Part shown: positions 33,821-44,870 of the stretch, piece by piece
Layout: every line of letters begins with the position of its first letter
Numbering within the stretch: position 1 is the stretch's first letter
From: Schistocerca nitens
Taxonomy: Eukaryota; Arthropoda; Insecta; Orthoptera; Acrididae
Assembly: GCF_023898315.1 (NCBI RefSeq)
Contig: NC_064621.1
Coordinates: 17,606,501-17,670,500 of the forward strand
Length of the DNA: 64,000 nucleotides
Reading direction: 5' to 3'
Position numbers and translations under genes: made by a program
The notes under the pieces: model-generated
The model's input: the letters and a program-made list of their open reading frames with translations, nothing else
Databases searched by the model: none
What the model was told of the DNA's origin: nothing

Positions 33821-35570
33821 ATGCCGATTAATGTCTCTAAATTTTGGTCTTATGTCAAAGCGGTAGGTGCACCAAAACAAAATGTCCAGACACTCTGTTA
33901 CCAAAATGGTACTGAAACAGAGGATGACAGCCTAAAGGCCGAAATACTAAATGACTTTTTCCAAAGCTGTTTCACAGAGGAAGACTGCACTATAGTTCCT
34001 TCTCTAGATTGTCGCACAGAAGACAGAATGGTAGATATCGAAATAGATGACAGAGGGATAAAGAAACAATTAAAATCGCTCAAAAGAGGAAAGGCCGCTG
34101 GACCTGATGGGATACCAGTTCGATTTTACACAGTGTACGCAAAGGAACTTGCCCCCCTTCTTGCAGCGGTGTATCGTAGGTCTCTAGAAGAGCGCAGCGT
34201 TCCAAAGGATTGGAAAAGGGCACAGGTCATCCCCGTTTTCAAGAAGGGACGTCAAACAGATGTGCAGAACTATGGACCTATATCTCTAACGTCGATCAGT
34301 TGTAGAATTTTGGAACACGTATTATGTTCGAGTATAATGACTTTTCTGGAGACTAGAAATCTACTCTGTAGGAATCAGCATGGGTTTCGAAAAAGACGGT
34401 CGTGTGAGAAATCTACTCTGTAGGAATCAGCATGGGTTTCGAAAAAGACGGTCGTGTGAAACCCAGCTCGCGCTATTCGTCTACGAGGCTCAGAGGGCCA
34501 TAGACACGGGTTCACAGGTAGATGCCGTGTTTCTTGACTTCCGCAAGGCGTTCGATTCAGTTCCCCACAGTCGTTTAATGAACAAAGTAAGAACATATGG
34601 ATTACCAGTCCAATTGTGTGATTGGATTGAAGAGTTCCTAGATAACAGAACGCAGCATGTCATTCTCAATGGAGATATGTCTTCCGAAGTAAGAGTGATT
34701 TCAGGTGTGCCGCAGGGGAGTGTCGTAGGACCGTTGCTATTCACAATATACATAAATGACCTTGTGAATAACATCGGAAGATAACTGAGGCTTTTTGCGG
34801 ATGATGCTGTGGTATATCGAGAGGTTGTAACAACGCAAAATTGTACTGAAATGCAGGAGGATCTGCAACGAATTGACGCATGGCGTAGGGAATGGCAATT
34901 TAATCTCAATGTAGACAAGTGTAATGTGCTGTGAATACATAGAAAGAAAGATATTTATCATTTAGCTACAATATAGCAGTCAGAAACTGGAAGCAGTTAA
35001 TTCCATAAATTATCTGGGAGTAGGCAAAGCAGAGGACAGATTGAGATTCATTGGAAGAATCCTAAGGAAATGCAATCCGAAAACAAAGGAAGTAGGTTAC
35101 AGTACACTTGTTCGCCCACTGCTTGAATATTGCTCACCAGTGTGGGATCCGTACCAGATAGGGTTGATAGAAGAGATAGAGAAGATCCAGCGGAGAGCAG
35201 CGCGCTTCGTTAGTGGATCATTTAGTAATCACGAAAGCATTACGGAGAAGATAGATAAACTCCAGTGGAAGACTCTGCAAGAGAGACGCTCAGTAGCTCG
35301 GTACGGACTTTTGTTGAAGTTTCGAGAACATACCTTCACCGAGGAGTCAAGCAGTATATTGCTCCCTCCTACGTATATCTCGCGAAGAGACCATGAGGAT
35401 TAAATCAGAGAGATTAGAGCCCACACAGAGGCATACCGACAACATTTCTTTCCACGAACAGTACGAGACTGGAATAGAAGGGAGAACCGATAGAGGTACT
35501 CAAGGTACCCTCCGCCACACACCCTCAGGTGGCTTGCGGAATATGGATGTAGATGTAAATGTAGATTTAC
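33821..35570 (+). pseudogene. CR1-type LINE: reverse transcriptase, best copy in window
   Basis: The first segment (33821-34423) has a linker region and the early RT motifs, GKAAGPDGIPVRFYT and VPKDWKRAQVIPVFKKG. A 52-bp tandem duplication at 34356-34459 shifts the frame. The next segment continues RNQHGFRKRRSCETQLAL, VDAVFLDFRKAFDSVP and VPQGSVVGPLLFTIYINDL, up to a TAA at 34782-34784, then LRLFADDAVVY with the catalytic Asp pair. The last segment (35041-35403) holds GRILRKCNPKTKEVGYSTLV and LLEYCSPVWDPYQIGL. The 3' end has gatgtagatgtaaatgtag. It is 5'-truncated, without ORF1 or endonuclease. Confidence 0.9.
34356..34459 (+). repeat. 52-bp perfect tandem duplication in CR1 RT
   Basis: The unit gaaatctactctgtaggaat... 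(52 bp) occurs at 34356-34407 and is repeated at 34408-34459. As 52 is not a multiple of 3, it breaks the RT frame between the early motifs and the HGFRKRRSC block. Identity of the two units is complete by eye, so the duplication is young. Confidence 0.95.
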
Positions 35571-35579
35571 TCATGTAAA

Positions 35580-36310
35580 AACGATGCCCTAAAACCGAAT
35601 ATTTCATCTGCTACATTTGTCATATTTGCAACTTACGATGCAATTCTTTTAATTTGATGATAGGACGATAGGAAATGTCGCTCACGACGTATTGAGAAAG
35701 TAGATTTACAGCGCGTCACTGCAGCTGAAAAGTCAGTTGAAGACCTGGTAAAGCAAAGATGGCAGGAAACAAGAAACCAGGAGAGAAGCCATGAAGGGAA
35801 AGACGACCTTGAGTACAAATCTGGAGTCTTCTGGATAGGTGACATAAGAAAAAAACGTTAGGTTGAACTTGAAACTGTATTTCCTGAAAAATATTTTTTT
35901 TTAAGTTTTGCACCTTTCAGTCAGAATGTATGGAGGCTATAATTATGAAATTTAGTACATTTACTTCTATAAATGTAATAAATGATCTATCGAGGGTAAA
36001 TTTTGAGATTGTGAGTGTAGCTGAGATATATAGTAAAGTGCTTGGAATTTTGCATGAAATTTGAATGATACCCACTTAATTATAATTTTAAAAAATTTAA
36101 ATTCCCTTATTCGGTATATTCAATAACCTCATGAGAGAAGCTTATTGTATACAAAGAGAAAATTTTGTAGAAATCGCTTGAATAGATTTTGAGATAAAGG
36201 TACATACATTATTTTTTGAAAACAAAGTCTTAAATTTCATAAAAAGCTAAGTATGCGTAGTCCAAGGAACTTAACAGTAAATGTGTTAATTTCATTTAAA
36301 TACACACATC
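35580..36310 (+). repeat. Dispersed repeat with coding tail, possibly pogo/jerky-like
   Basis: The first ~280 bp decode to NDALKPNISSATFV...TYDAILL, a break, then RIEKVDLQRVTAAEKSVEDLVKQRWQETR and a stop after GDIRKKR, followed by about 460 bp of AT-rich sequence like a 3' UTR. The TPxNIxSxFxxxGxY pattern, clearer in the other copy, is reminiscent of the C-terminal part of pogo/Tigger/jerky-type DDE transposases. The reverse-complement copy is at 39890-40646. Confidence 0.45.
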
Positions 36311-36665
36311 ATGGGAAAAGGACACCGCGTAGAGCTGTATAATAATCTTCAGTGGGACACTACAAGTTTCGTGGCCTGTAACCACATCCTCGGGTGTACA
36401 GCTAAAAATAAAAATACTGAATGATTACCCATATGTTCCAGCGGATCAACGTCGTAATATTACAATCACAAAATGTTTATAATAACGATCACCAAACTAA
36501 AATACTTCGTCGCTAAAGGCAGCCCACTGGATAGCCTGTCAAAAACTGAACACAGGTCAATCTTGAAAACAGGAAGGTGTGCTGATCTATGAAAGAAGAA
36601 GCAAAATAGAAACAGTGAACGGTCCAAGCTCAAAATATATTATCTCAAGCTAATAGGAAGAGTTA
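36311..36665. other. Unassigned stretch
   Basis: Nothing recognised. Confidence 0.45.
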
Positions 36666-36667
36666 AG

Positions 36668-36950
36668 GCATCGTAGGCATCGTGGTTATGTGGTCACAGT
36701 GTTGGACTGGAAATCGGGAAAACTTTGTTCAAATCTCCGTCATGCCGATTTTTTTTTTTCGCAAAATTATGAACTGTGCGCCTGGTCATTGATATGTCTG
36801 TTGGCAGTATTCTCATTTGTCTCTGCGCCCAATGCCCAGACGGACAGTTAATAATTTTGTGGAAAAATATTGGTACGGGAGAGATTTGAACACGGATCCT
36901 CCCGTTTCGCCGTCCAACACCGTGGCAACATAACCACAACGCCTTATTTC
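36668..36950. repeat. Fold-back of two tRNA-like SINE heads
   Basis: The left part (36668-36800) has a tRNA-like sequence on the plus strand (ggttatgtggtcacagtgttggac, gttcaaatctcc). The right part (36820-36950) has the same on the minus strand (GTGGTTATGTTGCCACGGTG, GTTCAAATCTC). Both continue into a shared aaaattat-aactgt-gc..ctgg.cattg block, so the arms are inverted copies meeting tail to tail. Either a SINE dimer or a fold-back element could produce this. Confidence 0.65.
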
Positions 36951-37925
36951 TGCCGTTTCACTTGATGTTGCATGTCTTGAGCGTGGACCGTTCACTTCTA
37001 TTTTGCTTATTTTTTCACAATTCGGCATACTTTCTTCCTGTTTTCGTGCTTGATCAGTGTTCAGTTTTTGACGGGCTTTCCATTGGACCAGCTTACCATT
37101 AAGTGTGACGGGAGTGCAATGGGGAGTTTCCATTGTGAGGTTACATCCAGCGGTTAGTCCGCGTTCGAAGTCGCAAAGGTCTTCAGACTGACCCTTTCTG
37201 CTGTCACAGCATCCCCCACCTCCTTCTACACTGGCAGGTGCGCCTCTCGTGACGTCCAGTGATCAACTCCACGTTCCCGACACTTTTGATCAGCTAGTGT
37301 TGGTGACTTTCTTGGCCACTGTCCGTTCGCACCGCATGGCAGCAAGTTGATATTTCGCAACCTGACTGTGAAAGCTGCTTGCACCTATCGCATGCTGTGT
37401 GTTGCAACGCAGACAGGAGGTCGTGGCGAGGGCTCGTTCTTCTGCAGGACGAGGTCTTCGAGGTGCAGACGGCGACGGTCGCTCCTGGATAAACTGATAC
37501 CTAACTGGCCGCTCACGTTCGCGGCGCCTGTCGCGCTCTCAAAGTTTGCTCATTTCCCACGGCGTGGCCGCAGCGCCGGTAACTGTGGTCGCCCCGCCCC
37601 TCCCGTGCCCCTCCCCCCCACTACCCTAACCACTCCGTTACCCTCCAGCCGAGCAACTAGCGCGGCCAAGTCCGCCGCGCGCAACTCTCTTCGCAGACTA
37701 ACCTCCGCTCTGATTAATTCGCCACGTCCGCAACTCCGCCTCCACATTGTAACGGTCGCGGTGTGCGCCGTAACGAGCTGCACATTGTCCTACTATCCGC
37801 TGTTGCGCTTTCCAAACCAAATATTGCCGTTAGACGTTCCCGCACACGATTAGTGGCATCAAACGTCTAAAAATATGTTTTGAACCATCTTCAAACTTGC
37901 ATACTTAATTAAGACACAAAGGAAT
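36951..37925. other. Unassigned; GC-rich core at 37380-37830
   Basis: The core is rich in G, C and CpG and holds a 168-codon plus-strand frame (37347-37853) rich in Arg, Pro and Ser. The frame resembles no family and its composition follows from the GC content. It could be a CpG island or a GC-rich repeat. There is no splice or promoter evidence. Confidence 0.3.
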
Positions 37926-37929
37926 TAAT

Positions 37930-38060
37930 GTAATTTGCTGTCATCGGGCACTGATTTACATTAACAGAGAAAGATGAGAAACCTGTGTCGGCCCGGAACT
38001 CAAACCCGGGTCTCCTGCTGAGTACGCAAATGCGCCGATCACTGCGCCATCCGGGCACAG
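37930..38060 (-). mobile_element. tRNA-derived SINE head
   Basis: The minus strand reads GCCCGGATGGCGCAGTGATCGG (A-box region), CTCAGCAGGAGACCCGG, GGTTTGAGTTCC (B-box region) and then a non-tRNA body CCGACACAGG... running to about 37930. The tRNA-like part overlaps T-stem and acceptor in a way a real tRNA would not, so a SINE is more likely. Confidence 0.55.
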
Positions 38061-38309
38061 TGGTCATCGGAACTGCGCGGACTGCCCTGGCACGCCTACC
38101 GTCAGACTCTAATTCTCAACTTGTCCACACACTACTGATTTAGTGCCCCTTGCCCATTGTACTCATTACTCGCGGTATTTCGCCAAATCCCGTAAGAGTT
38201 CGCGTTCGATATGCATCCTAGGAACTGAAGGTATCTTTGCCCGTCCTCGCCTTAATTATGTATAAGTATGTCTGTTTCCTGGGACGGGCCTGAAATAACA
38301 GAGACCACA

Positions 38310-38940
38310 AATACACGGAACAGCCAAGGACACTCGTACACCTGCCTAATATCGTCTAGGGTCCCGCGCACACGCACAAGTGCCGCAACACGACGTGGCA
38401 TGGACTCGACTACTGTCTGAAGTGGTGCTGGAGCGAATTGACAACATGAGTCATCCAGGCCTGTCCATAAATACGTAAGTGGGAGGAGAGATCTCTTCTG
38501 AACAGTAAGTTTCAAGGCATCTCGGATATTCTCATTAATGTTCATGTCTGGGGAGTTTGGTGCCCAGTGGAAGTGCTTAATCTCAGAAGAGCGTTCCTGG
38601 AGCCATTCTCCAGCAATTATCGACTTGGGGAGTGTCGCATTGTCCTGCTGAAATTGCCCCAGTCCGTCGGAATGCATGACGGACAAGAATGGATGCAGGT
38701 GATCAGGCACAATGCTTACGTACGTCTCACTTGTCATAGTCGTATCTGGACCTATCACGGGTCCCATATCACAACAACTGCACACGCCCCACACCGTTAC
38801 AGAGCCTCCACCAGCTTCAACAGTCCTCTGCTGACACACAGGGTCCACGGATTCGTGAGGTTGCCTCCGAACCCGTAGACATCCATCCGCTCGATACAAT
38901 TTGAAATGAGACTAGCCCAACCAGGTAACATGTTTCCAGT
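38310..38940 (-). pseudogene. Tc1-like transposase C-terminal half
   Basis: The minus-strand frame (215 codons, 38899-38252) contains WGVCSCCDMGPVIG, SDGLGQFQQDNATL with the second catalytic Asp, NSPDMNINENIRDAL with the Glu, and GTLDDIRQVYECPW, the family's C-terminus. It then reads through the terminal-repeat region near 38310-38340. The N-terminal half is missing; homology stops at about 38940 at an abrupt junction. Same family as 6606-7547. Confidence 0.85.
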
Positions 38941-39149
38941 CATTAACACGGTGTCAGGGAGAAGAAGTTCTACAGATCGACCACGGCGACCTAGCTCGGA
39001 AGTGTTTACTGATGAAGACGCCGGCCGTGAAAGCCTACATGGAAAGTATTGTATGTTTACTGATTGTTACTATAAAGGTTTTGTAATTGTAACGTTATGG
39101 CATGGGTCCGCTGGATCGTGTTGGTAGTCATTCGGTATTTTTAATTTTA

Positions 39150-39850
39150 GCTATACACCTACGGATGTGGTTACAGGCCACGAAAACGGTCGTGTCCTAT
39201 TAAAGATTATTATGCAGCTGTGCGGATTGACCTTTTCGCAAAATGTATGTACTGGAGTTGTGGAGTTGTTTGTAATCACACTGAAGTCAAGGTTGGTAAG
39301 GAGTTGTTGTAGGGCCTGCAGCGACCATGTTCGACAACGTTCCTGCGTGCATTACTTGTTTCCGCATCCCGCCTTGTGAAGGTACGTTCAACATGGTTGA
39401 ACATGATCGTTTTGTTGGTCTGGGTACTACGCTGTCAGGAGGCATAATTTTGCATGGAAATAATGACTCAGAAATCTTTGCACACTGTACTGTCACCCGC
39501 CAACGTTACAGTGGCACTGTGCTGCTTCCCCACGCGCGTCATCTCAGGGCTGCATTCGGGTCTGACTGCATTTTTATGGATGCCAATGCGCGACCGCAGC
39601 GAACATCGTCCGTAGAGGAGCTCTCTCAGCGAGAGCGCCGAATGGATTGGGCGGCCCGTCTCCCCCGACTTACGGCACGTCGAACACGTGCAGAATGCAC
39701 TGGGGAGGCGTACCGCAGCACCGCCACGTGCACCAGCTGCCAGGCAGCAGTTGTCAGGACTGGAAGAACTCACCACAAGATGTTCTACTTGTGATTAGCA
39801 CGGTAGCAGAGAATGCATTATCATCCACGGTGATCCATCCATAAAAAGAA
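39150..39850 (+). pseudogene. Tc1-like transposase fragment, second subfamily
   Basis: A 155-codon frame (39327-39794) carries a GGIILHGNNDSEIF-like central segment, then FMDANARPQRT with the second catalytic Asp, and RRMDWAARLPRL where relatives have RMDWPARSPDL. The third acidic residue region is lost by a frameshift. The first catalytic region is not recognisable. No ends were seen. Confidence 0.65.
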
Positions 39851-39889
39851 CCACATAATACGTGAGACATGCGCTAAATTTACAGTTTT

Positions 39890-40646
39890 TACGATACGGC
39901 AATATTATTTAATACCATGTTTTACATTAAATTAAGACATATACAGTTAAGTTCCTCGGATTATACATATTTAGCTTCTTGTGGAATTTGAAAGTTGGTT
40001 TATAAAAAATTATATATTTTTTCCTTTCTCAGAAACTATTCACAAGATTTCTACAAAATGTTCTCTGTTTAATCTCTTCCTATACAGTAAGCTTTTCTCA
40101 TGATGTTCTTAAATACATGGAATACGAGAATTTAAAAAATTTTTAATTAAAATTCTGTGGGTATTGTAAAAACTTTATGCAAAATTCCAGGCACTTTCCC
40201 CTATATCTCAGCTACACTCAATTGCATTTATAGAAATATGTACACTAAATTTCGCATTTCCCCCCTTCGTAGATTCTGAGTAAAAGGTACAAAGCCTTAA
40301 AAGAATAATTTTCAGGAAATTTCAAGTTTAACCTAACGTGTTCTTTTTATGTCACATCTTAAGACGACTCAAGGTTCCTCTTTTCCTTCATGGCTTCTCT
40401 CCTGGTTTGTTGTTTCGTGCCATCTTTCCTTTACCAGGTCTTCAACTAACTTTTCAGGTGAAGAGAGGAGCTATAAACATATTTTCTCGATGCCTCGTGA
40501 GCGACGTTTCCTATATAAAAGCCCATTCTCTCTATCATTTTCACCCTCCCTATGTTCCCATAATTAAATCAAAGAATTGCGTCATACGTTCCTATTCTGA
40601 CAAATGAAGCAGATGAAATATTTGGTGTTAGGGCATCGTTTTCGCA
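39890..40646 (-). repeat. Inverted copy of the 35580-36310 repeat
   Basis: The minus strand starts at about 40646 with NDALTPNISSASFVRIGTYD and continues to VEDLVKERWHETTNQERSHEGKEE, with stops, then an AT-rich tail with clear matches down to 39925. Homology to the other copy covers about 725 bp. Here the reading extends further upstream (HSCENDALTP), so the two copies are truncated at different points on the 5' side. Confidence 0.55.
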
Positions 40647-40725
40647 CGAGTGAATTTAGAGACATCAGTCGGCATAGGTTCGAACGAAAGTTGGTACTAC
40701 ATTCTGTAAGTGTAACATCACACAT

Positions 40726-40750
40726 TAAAAAAAAAAAAAAAAAAAAAAAA
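40726..40750 (+). repeat. Poly(A) run
   Basis: An uninterrupted A tract of about 25 bases. It could be a retrotransposed tail, but no clear element precedes it. Confidence 0.9.
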
Positions 40751-41370
40751 CCAGCGACAGTTGTTGAAATAGCGACACCGTATACTCACAGCATGGCATC
40801 GTCAGCAACCCCTGTCATATACACTGCATTTAATGTTTCTGTTGTTGTTGTACACAGGCACTTCGTTCAATACACGTGCACGGATGCAGCGCGTAACAGC
40901 AGTCCGCTTACTGGAGTACCGGTGAGTACACCGTGAAGGCGTCCCCTCCCTGCTTGTACAGCGTAAACACGACGGTGCTGCCACCGCAGCCAGGTAATCA
41001 GTTCGCCTCGCCGACTGATATACCTTCTGAAACGTAAATCTACATGCAATTAATACTGCGCATGCGACTGCAAACTACATGTCGGAGTGTACCAATACCG
41101 AAATATTCGGAATACTTGGAAATTGCTAAATATTTATGGGAATAGTATGTACATCCTAATCTCCTTCGCGAGATTTTTGCTCACCTTTTCCCTTCACATA
41201 TATAATACATATCTACATATTTCACAGATTTAAAAAATATGCAGCCAATACCGTGGGGTGTTCATTAGAGCATCGTATAAAAATTTGTAATTAATTGGTC
41301 AAGAGCTTTTAGAGGTTTCTTCTAACAATGTTTTCCCCTTTATTCATTATACATATTTTTATTTACCATG
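40751..41370. other. Unassigned stretch
   Basis: Open frames of about 60 codons only; a few GTTGTT repeats near 40838-40853. Confidence 0.45.
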
Positions 41371-41372
41371 TA

Positions 41373-42665
41373 CATGGTGAATCAAAAAGGATCTAGCTAT
41401 TAGAGATACGTGCGCGAACAACGTACTGTTGGAAAGAGCAAACTCTCGAGTTTTACGTGTTTCCCGCTACGCAGCAACAATCTGTGGCCACTTCAGTTAT
41501 AGTAAAAATGGTGGCGGGACAACAGAAAGCGTTTTGTGTTCTACGTTTTCCGCAGTGCCGGGCAGTAATAACTGTTCAGCGTGACTTTCGTACTAGGTAT
41601 GGTGTGTGTCCTCCTACAGCGCGGAGCATTACACGATGGCATGAACGACTCCGAGTAACAGGTTGTTTGTGTAGAGGCAAATCACCGGCCGTGCCCGAGT
41701 GTCTGACACAGACGTCGAAAGCATCCGCCACAGTTTCACGAGGAGTCAGCTGAAATCCGTTCGTCGTGCAGTTCAACAGCTCGGCATGCCCCCGATGTCC
41801 GTCTGGCGTGTGTTGCGTCTACGTTTGCAAATGAAACCATACAAAATTCAGCTACTGCAAGCTCTCCGTGAAGGTGTCGAGTTCTGTAATTTCGTCCTTG
41901 GCAAGATGGAGGATGACAGTTTACTTCCACGCTTAGTGTTTAGTGACGAAGCAACATTCCATTTAAATGGAAAGGTGAACAGTCATGATGAGACAATATG
42001 GGTTATGGAACAACCACATGAAGTTGCACACCGTGGGAGGAACTCTCCAAAATTTAATGTGTTTTGTGTAGTTTCACGGGGAAATGTGTACGGTTCATTT
42101 TTCTTTGCCGAGAACACTGTTTCAAGAAGCACATATCTCGATTTGCTTGAGAACTTTCTTTTCCCGTAGTTGGAGACTGATTCGAACGATTTCATTTACG
42201 AACAGGAAGTGGCACCGCCTTACTGGCATATGTGTGTATGGGAATTTTTAAATCAAAGGAATACTGAACGATGGATTGATCGCACTGGACCAAATGATTC
42301 AGCCTTACGTTATTGTCCTCCAAGATCACCGGACCTGATTTTATACGATTATTCCTAGTGCACGTTTATAAAAGACTCTGTTTATGTTTTTCCATTGCCA
42401 ACAACAATGAATGAACCCAGACATCGCATAACAGCAGTTGTGTAAGCCGTAGCTCAAGACATGCTCGCTGCAGTGTGGGAACAATTTGAATACAGCATTG
42501 ATATATGCCGTGCATCTCAAGGGGGGCATATTGAACACGTATGAAAAGGTATGAAAAATTTTTCTTGAGATTCCTGTTAATCAAAACACAAAATTCATTG
42601 AATATGTTTATTAGTTTCAGAAATACAGACATGGCATATTGGATGATTCTTTTTGATACGCCCTG
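41373..42665 (+). mobile_element. mariner-superfamily transposon with TA TSD
   Basis: The left end catggtgaatcaaaaagga and the right end (inward: cagggcgtatcaaaaagaat) are inverted repeats of about 20-30 bp. TA lies at both outer edges (41371-41372 and 42666-42667). Length is 1,293 bp, normal for the superfamily. It contains one transposase pseudogene on the plus strand. Confidence 0.85.
41509..42541 (+). pseudogene. Transposase, mariner superfamily (DD41D-like), inactive
   Basis: An N-terminal helix-turn-helix (QQKAFCVLRFPQCRAVITVQ) leads to GCLCRGKSP. The frame shifts near 41700 and continues with SVRRAVQQLGMPPMSVWRVL, then LVFSDEATFHLNG (first catalytic Asp). A TAG at 42167 interrupts the reading. 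Next comes EQEVAPPYWH, where relatives have DG before the APPH motif, so the second catalytic Asp is replaced by Glu. After CPPRSPDLILYDYS a stop occurs, and remnants extend to RASQGGHIEHV at 42541. The lost Asp alone should abolish activity. Confidence 0.8.
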
Positions 42666-42667
42666 TA

Positions 42668-43723
42668 TATTTAGAAACTAAGTAGCCAATGTCTGTCCGA
42701 AAGCTTACTGTAATAAAATTTCGAAAAAAAGGAAAACTTGGTCAATAATTTTTCGACATATTTACTAACAATGTTTCCCCTTTATGTGTTACACATACAT
42801 TTATGCACAATATATATTAAAATATGCAGAGTATGTAAGCGAAATGTTTATGAGTATTGAGTAAAAATCTGAGGTGAATCAGTCAAGACCTTATGGAGAA
42901 TTTATTTAAAATCTTTCCCATTTACATAACGCATATATGCTTATAACAAATATCTCTAAAAATGAGTAGGCTCTATCCGTTCGAACATTTATTAGAGTAT
43001 CTTGTAAAAACTTGAAGTAAATTACTGAATAAGTTTTTAGATTTTTTATAACAATGTTAAACTACAAACAGTCTTTATATTGCAGTACAGAAATAGATTA
43101 TCACCTTTCTTACATATTCCGTTGGCGTATTGAATGAAGGAAGTATGACTAGGTCTCTGGATGCGCCATGATTCTCTCTTACCTGCTTCTCACGACGCCT
43201 ACTCGACATATACGTTGGGGACAGCATAGTAGTCACATACTTTCCTGCAAATATACGTTCTCTACATTTATCCAATGGTGACTCGCGACTACTCTGTCGT
43301 CTTCCTCCCAAGCATGCCCTTTTAAGTCTCCAGTATCTCTGTTACAATTTCCCGTAGCCTGTTGCGATTCTATCAGTGCGTCTATGCGTTCAGGTGAATG
43401 ACTTTTGTTATGGCTGCTTGATAACCACACCAAACACTGGAACAATGTTCGGGAGTTGACAGCACTAGTGTCTTGTATACGATTTCCTTTACAGATGCTT
43501 CCCTTCACATTTACCACCGCCACTCATTGTTCATTACCAGACTGACGTTTCCTTGGTGCTTCAGAACTTTGCGGATTAATTTGTCCTTTCTTTTACTTAG
43601 GTTTCTCCATATTGTATTTTCTCGCTGGTTTAATTCTGTACATCTTCATTAATTATCTGTGCTACACATTCAATTTTCAATATTCTTGTGTTTTAGCACA
43701 TTTCGAAATCGTCTATTGTCTTC
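42668..43723. other. Unassigned stretch
   Basis: Frames of up to 96 codons (43233-43523 minus) match nothing known. No repeat ends were seen until the Penelope palindrome starts at 43724. Confidence 0.4.
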
Positions 43724-44870
43724 TTGACATCTTGGATATTCAGGAATCCAGCCGGATGTTCGCGTCGTTCTCGCACGATATTTCAACAGCGTGCCTCGCT
43801 GTCTTCTTCAGGTGCTACCTGAGACTGGTCCTTGGGTCGATCGAGTCCAGTATTTATGCATGGGAGGAGCTGGGCGTTTCCTAATCGGTCCGCGCCGAGG
43901 TGAGTGTTCCATCTGTGGTCCGCGCCCGCCAGACTCGGCTTCAATGGACCCATCCAATCGCGGATGTTCTGACTGCCGTCGGCGCCCGTTCTGGCCGTCC
44001 TCAACGGATGTGGTTGTCATCTGAGGTGTGTCAGACCCGATCTGAGATGTTGGGTACTCTATCTCCTGACTGTTACTATGATTTCCACTTGTGTTTCGTG
44101 CTGGGCGCTCCCTAATCGGTCCGCGCCGCGTCGTGTGTTCCGTCTGAGGTCCGCACCCGCCAGACGCAGCTACATTGTCCCTCTCTGGTTGCCGGTGTTC
44201 GCTCCGCCGTCCGCGTCCGGCCTGGCCGTCTTCTGAAGTCGAGTTCATGATCTGGGGTGTGTCAGATCTGGTCTCTAGTGTCCGACACCTTGTCTCACGG
44301 CTGTTCTCTCGGTCTCCACTTCTATTTCTTGTAGAATCCCGGAGTGTCCTGCGTTGAGTTTTCACAAGCTCAAGCGCTGGATTCCAGGCAGTGCTGATTT
44401 GGTATCCCGAGTCACGGTTGATTAGATTGTCTGTGACCTTAATCTCTATGGCTTCTTTAATGACACTATCCCAAAATCTTGGGTCTGTGTCACAATCTTG
44501 GTGTCATTGTAATCCATTGAATGACCAAGTACCAGGCAATGCTCTGCTATGGCTGATTTAGTTGCCTGCCTGAGTCTGGTATGTCTATGGTGTTCTTTAC
44601 ACCTGATGTCCACAGTTCTGGTGGTCTGGCCAATGTATGACATCCCACACTGGCATGGTGTGTTGTAAATACCTGGCTTGCATAGCCCCAGGTCATCTTT
44701 TATATTGCCCAGCATAGCCCCAATTTTAGTGGGTGGGCATAATATGCTCTTGATGTCATATTTCTGGAGAATCCTGTTGACCTTGGCAAAGATAGGTCCA
44801 GCGTATGGCAGGTATGCCATCTTCTTTGCCTCTTCTGGTTCTTCTTCTGGATCCTTTGGCCGGTTGGCAG
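43724..44870 (-). pseudogene. Penelope-like element, left arm: GIY-YIG endonuclease
   Basis: The arm mirrors the right arm base for base over 1,147 bp with few differences. On the minus strand it encodes RILQKYDIKSI, CPPTKIGAMLGN and GIYNTPCQCGMSYIGQTTR, the catalytic GIY-YIG motif of the Penelope endonuclease, followed by KEHHRHTRLRQ and AIAEHC. A frameshift near 44490 follows, and a low-complexity Arg/Glu/Ser-rich segment runs to near 43808. It lacks the reverse transcriptase domain. Confidence 0.9.
43769..43813 (-). ncRNA. Hammerhead-like motif in Penelope tail, left arm
   Basis: This is the mirror of the motif at 46156-46200: CTGAAGA, AG, ACAGCG-AGGCA-CGCTGT (a perfect 6-bp stem II), T, GAAA. 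I could not identify a stem III with a UH cleavage site, so activity is not supported. Confidence 0.35.

Noticed and set aside
37347-37853. 168-codon Arg/Pro/Ser-rich frame
   Set aside because: Composition is explained by GC-rich, CpG-rich DNA, and no domain or motif is visible.
37985-38060. Possible tRNA gene on the minus strand
   Set aside because: A- and B-box-like sequences are present but the T-stem overlaps the acceptor pairing and a non-tRNA body follows, as in SINEs.
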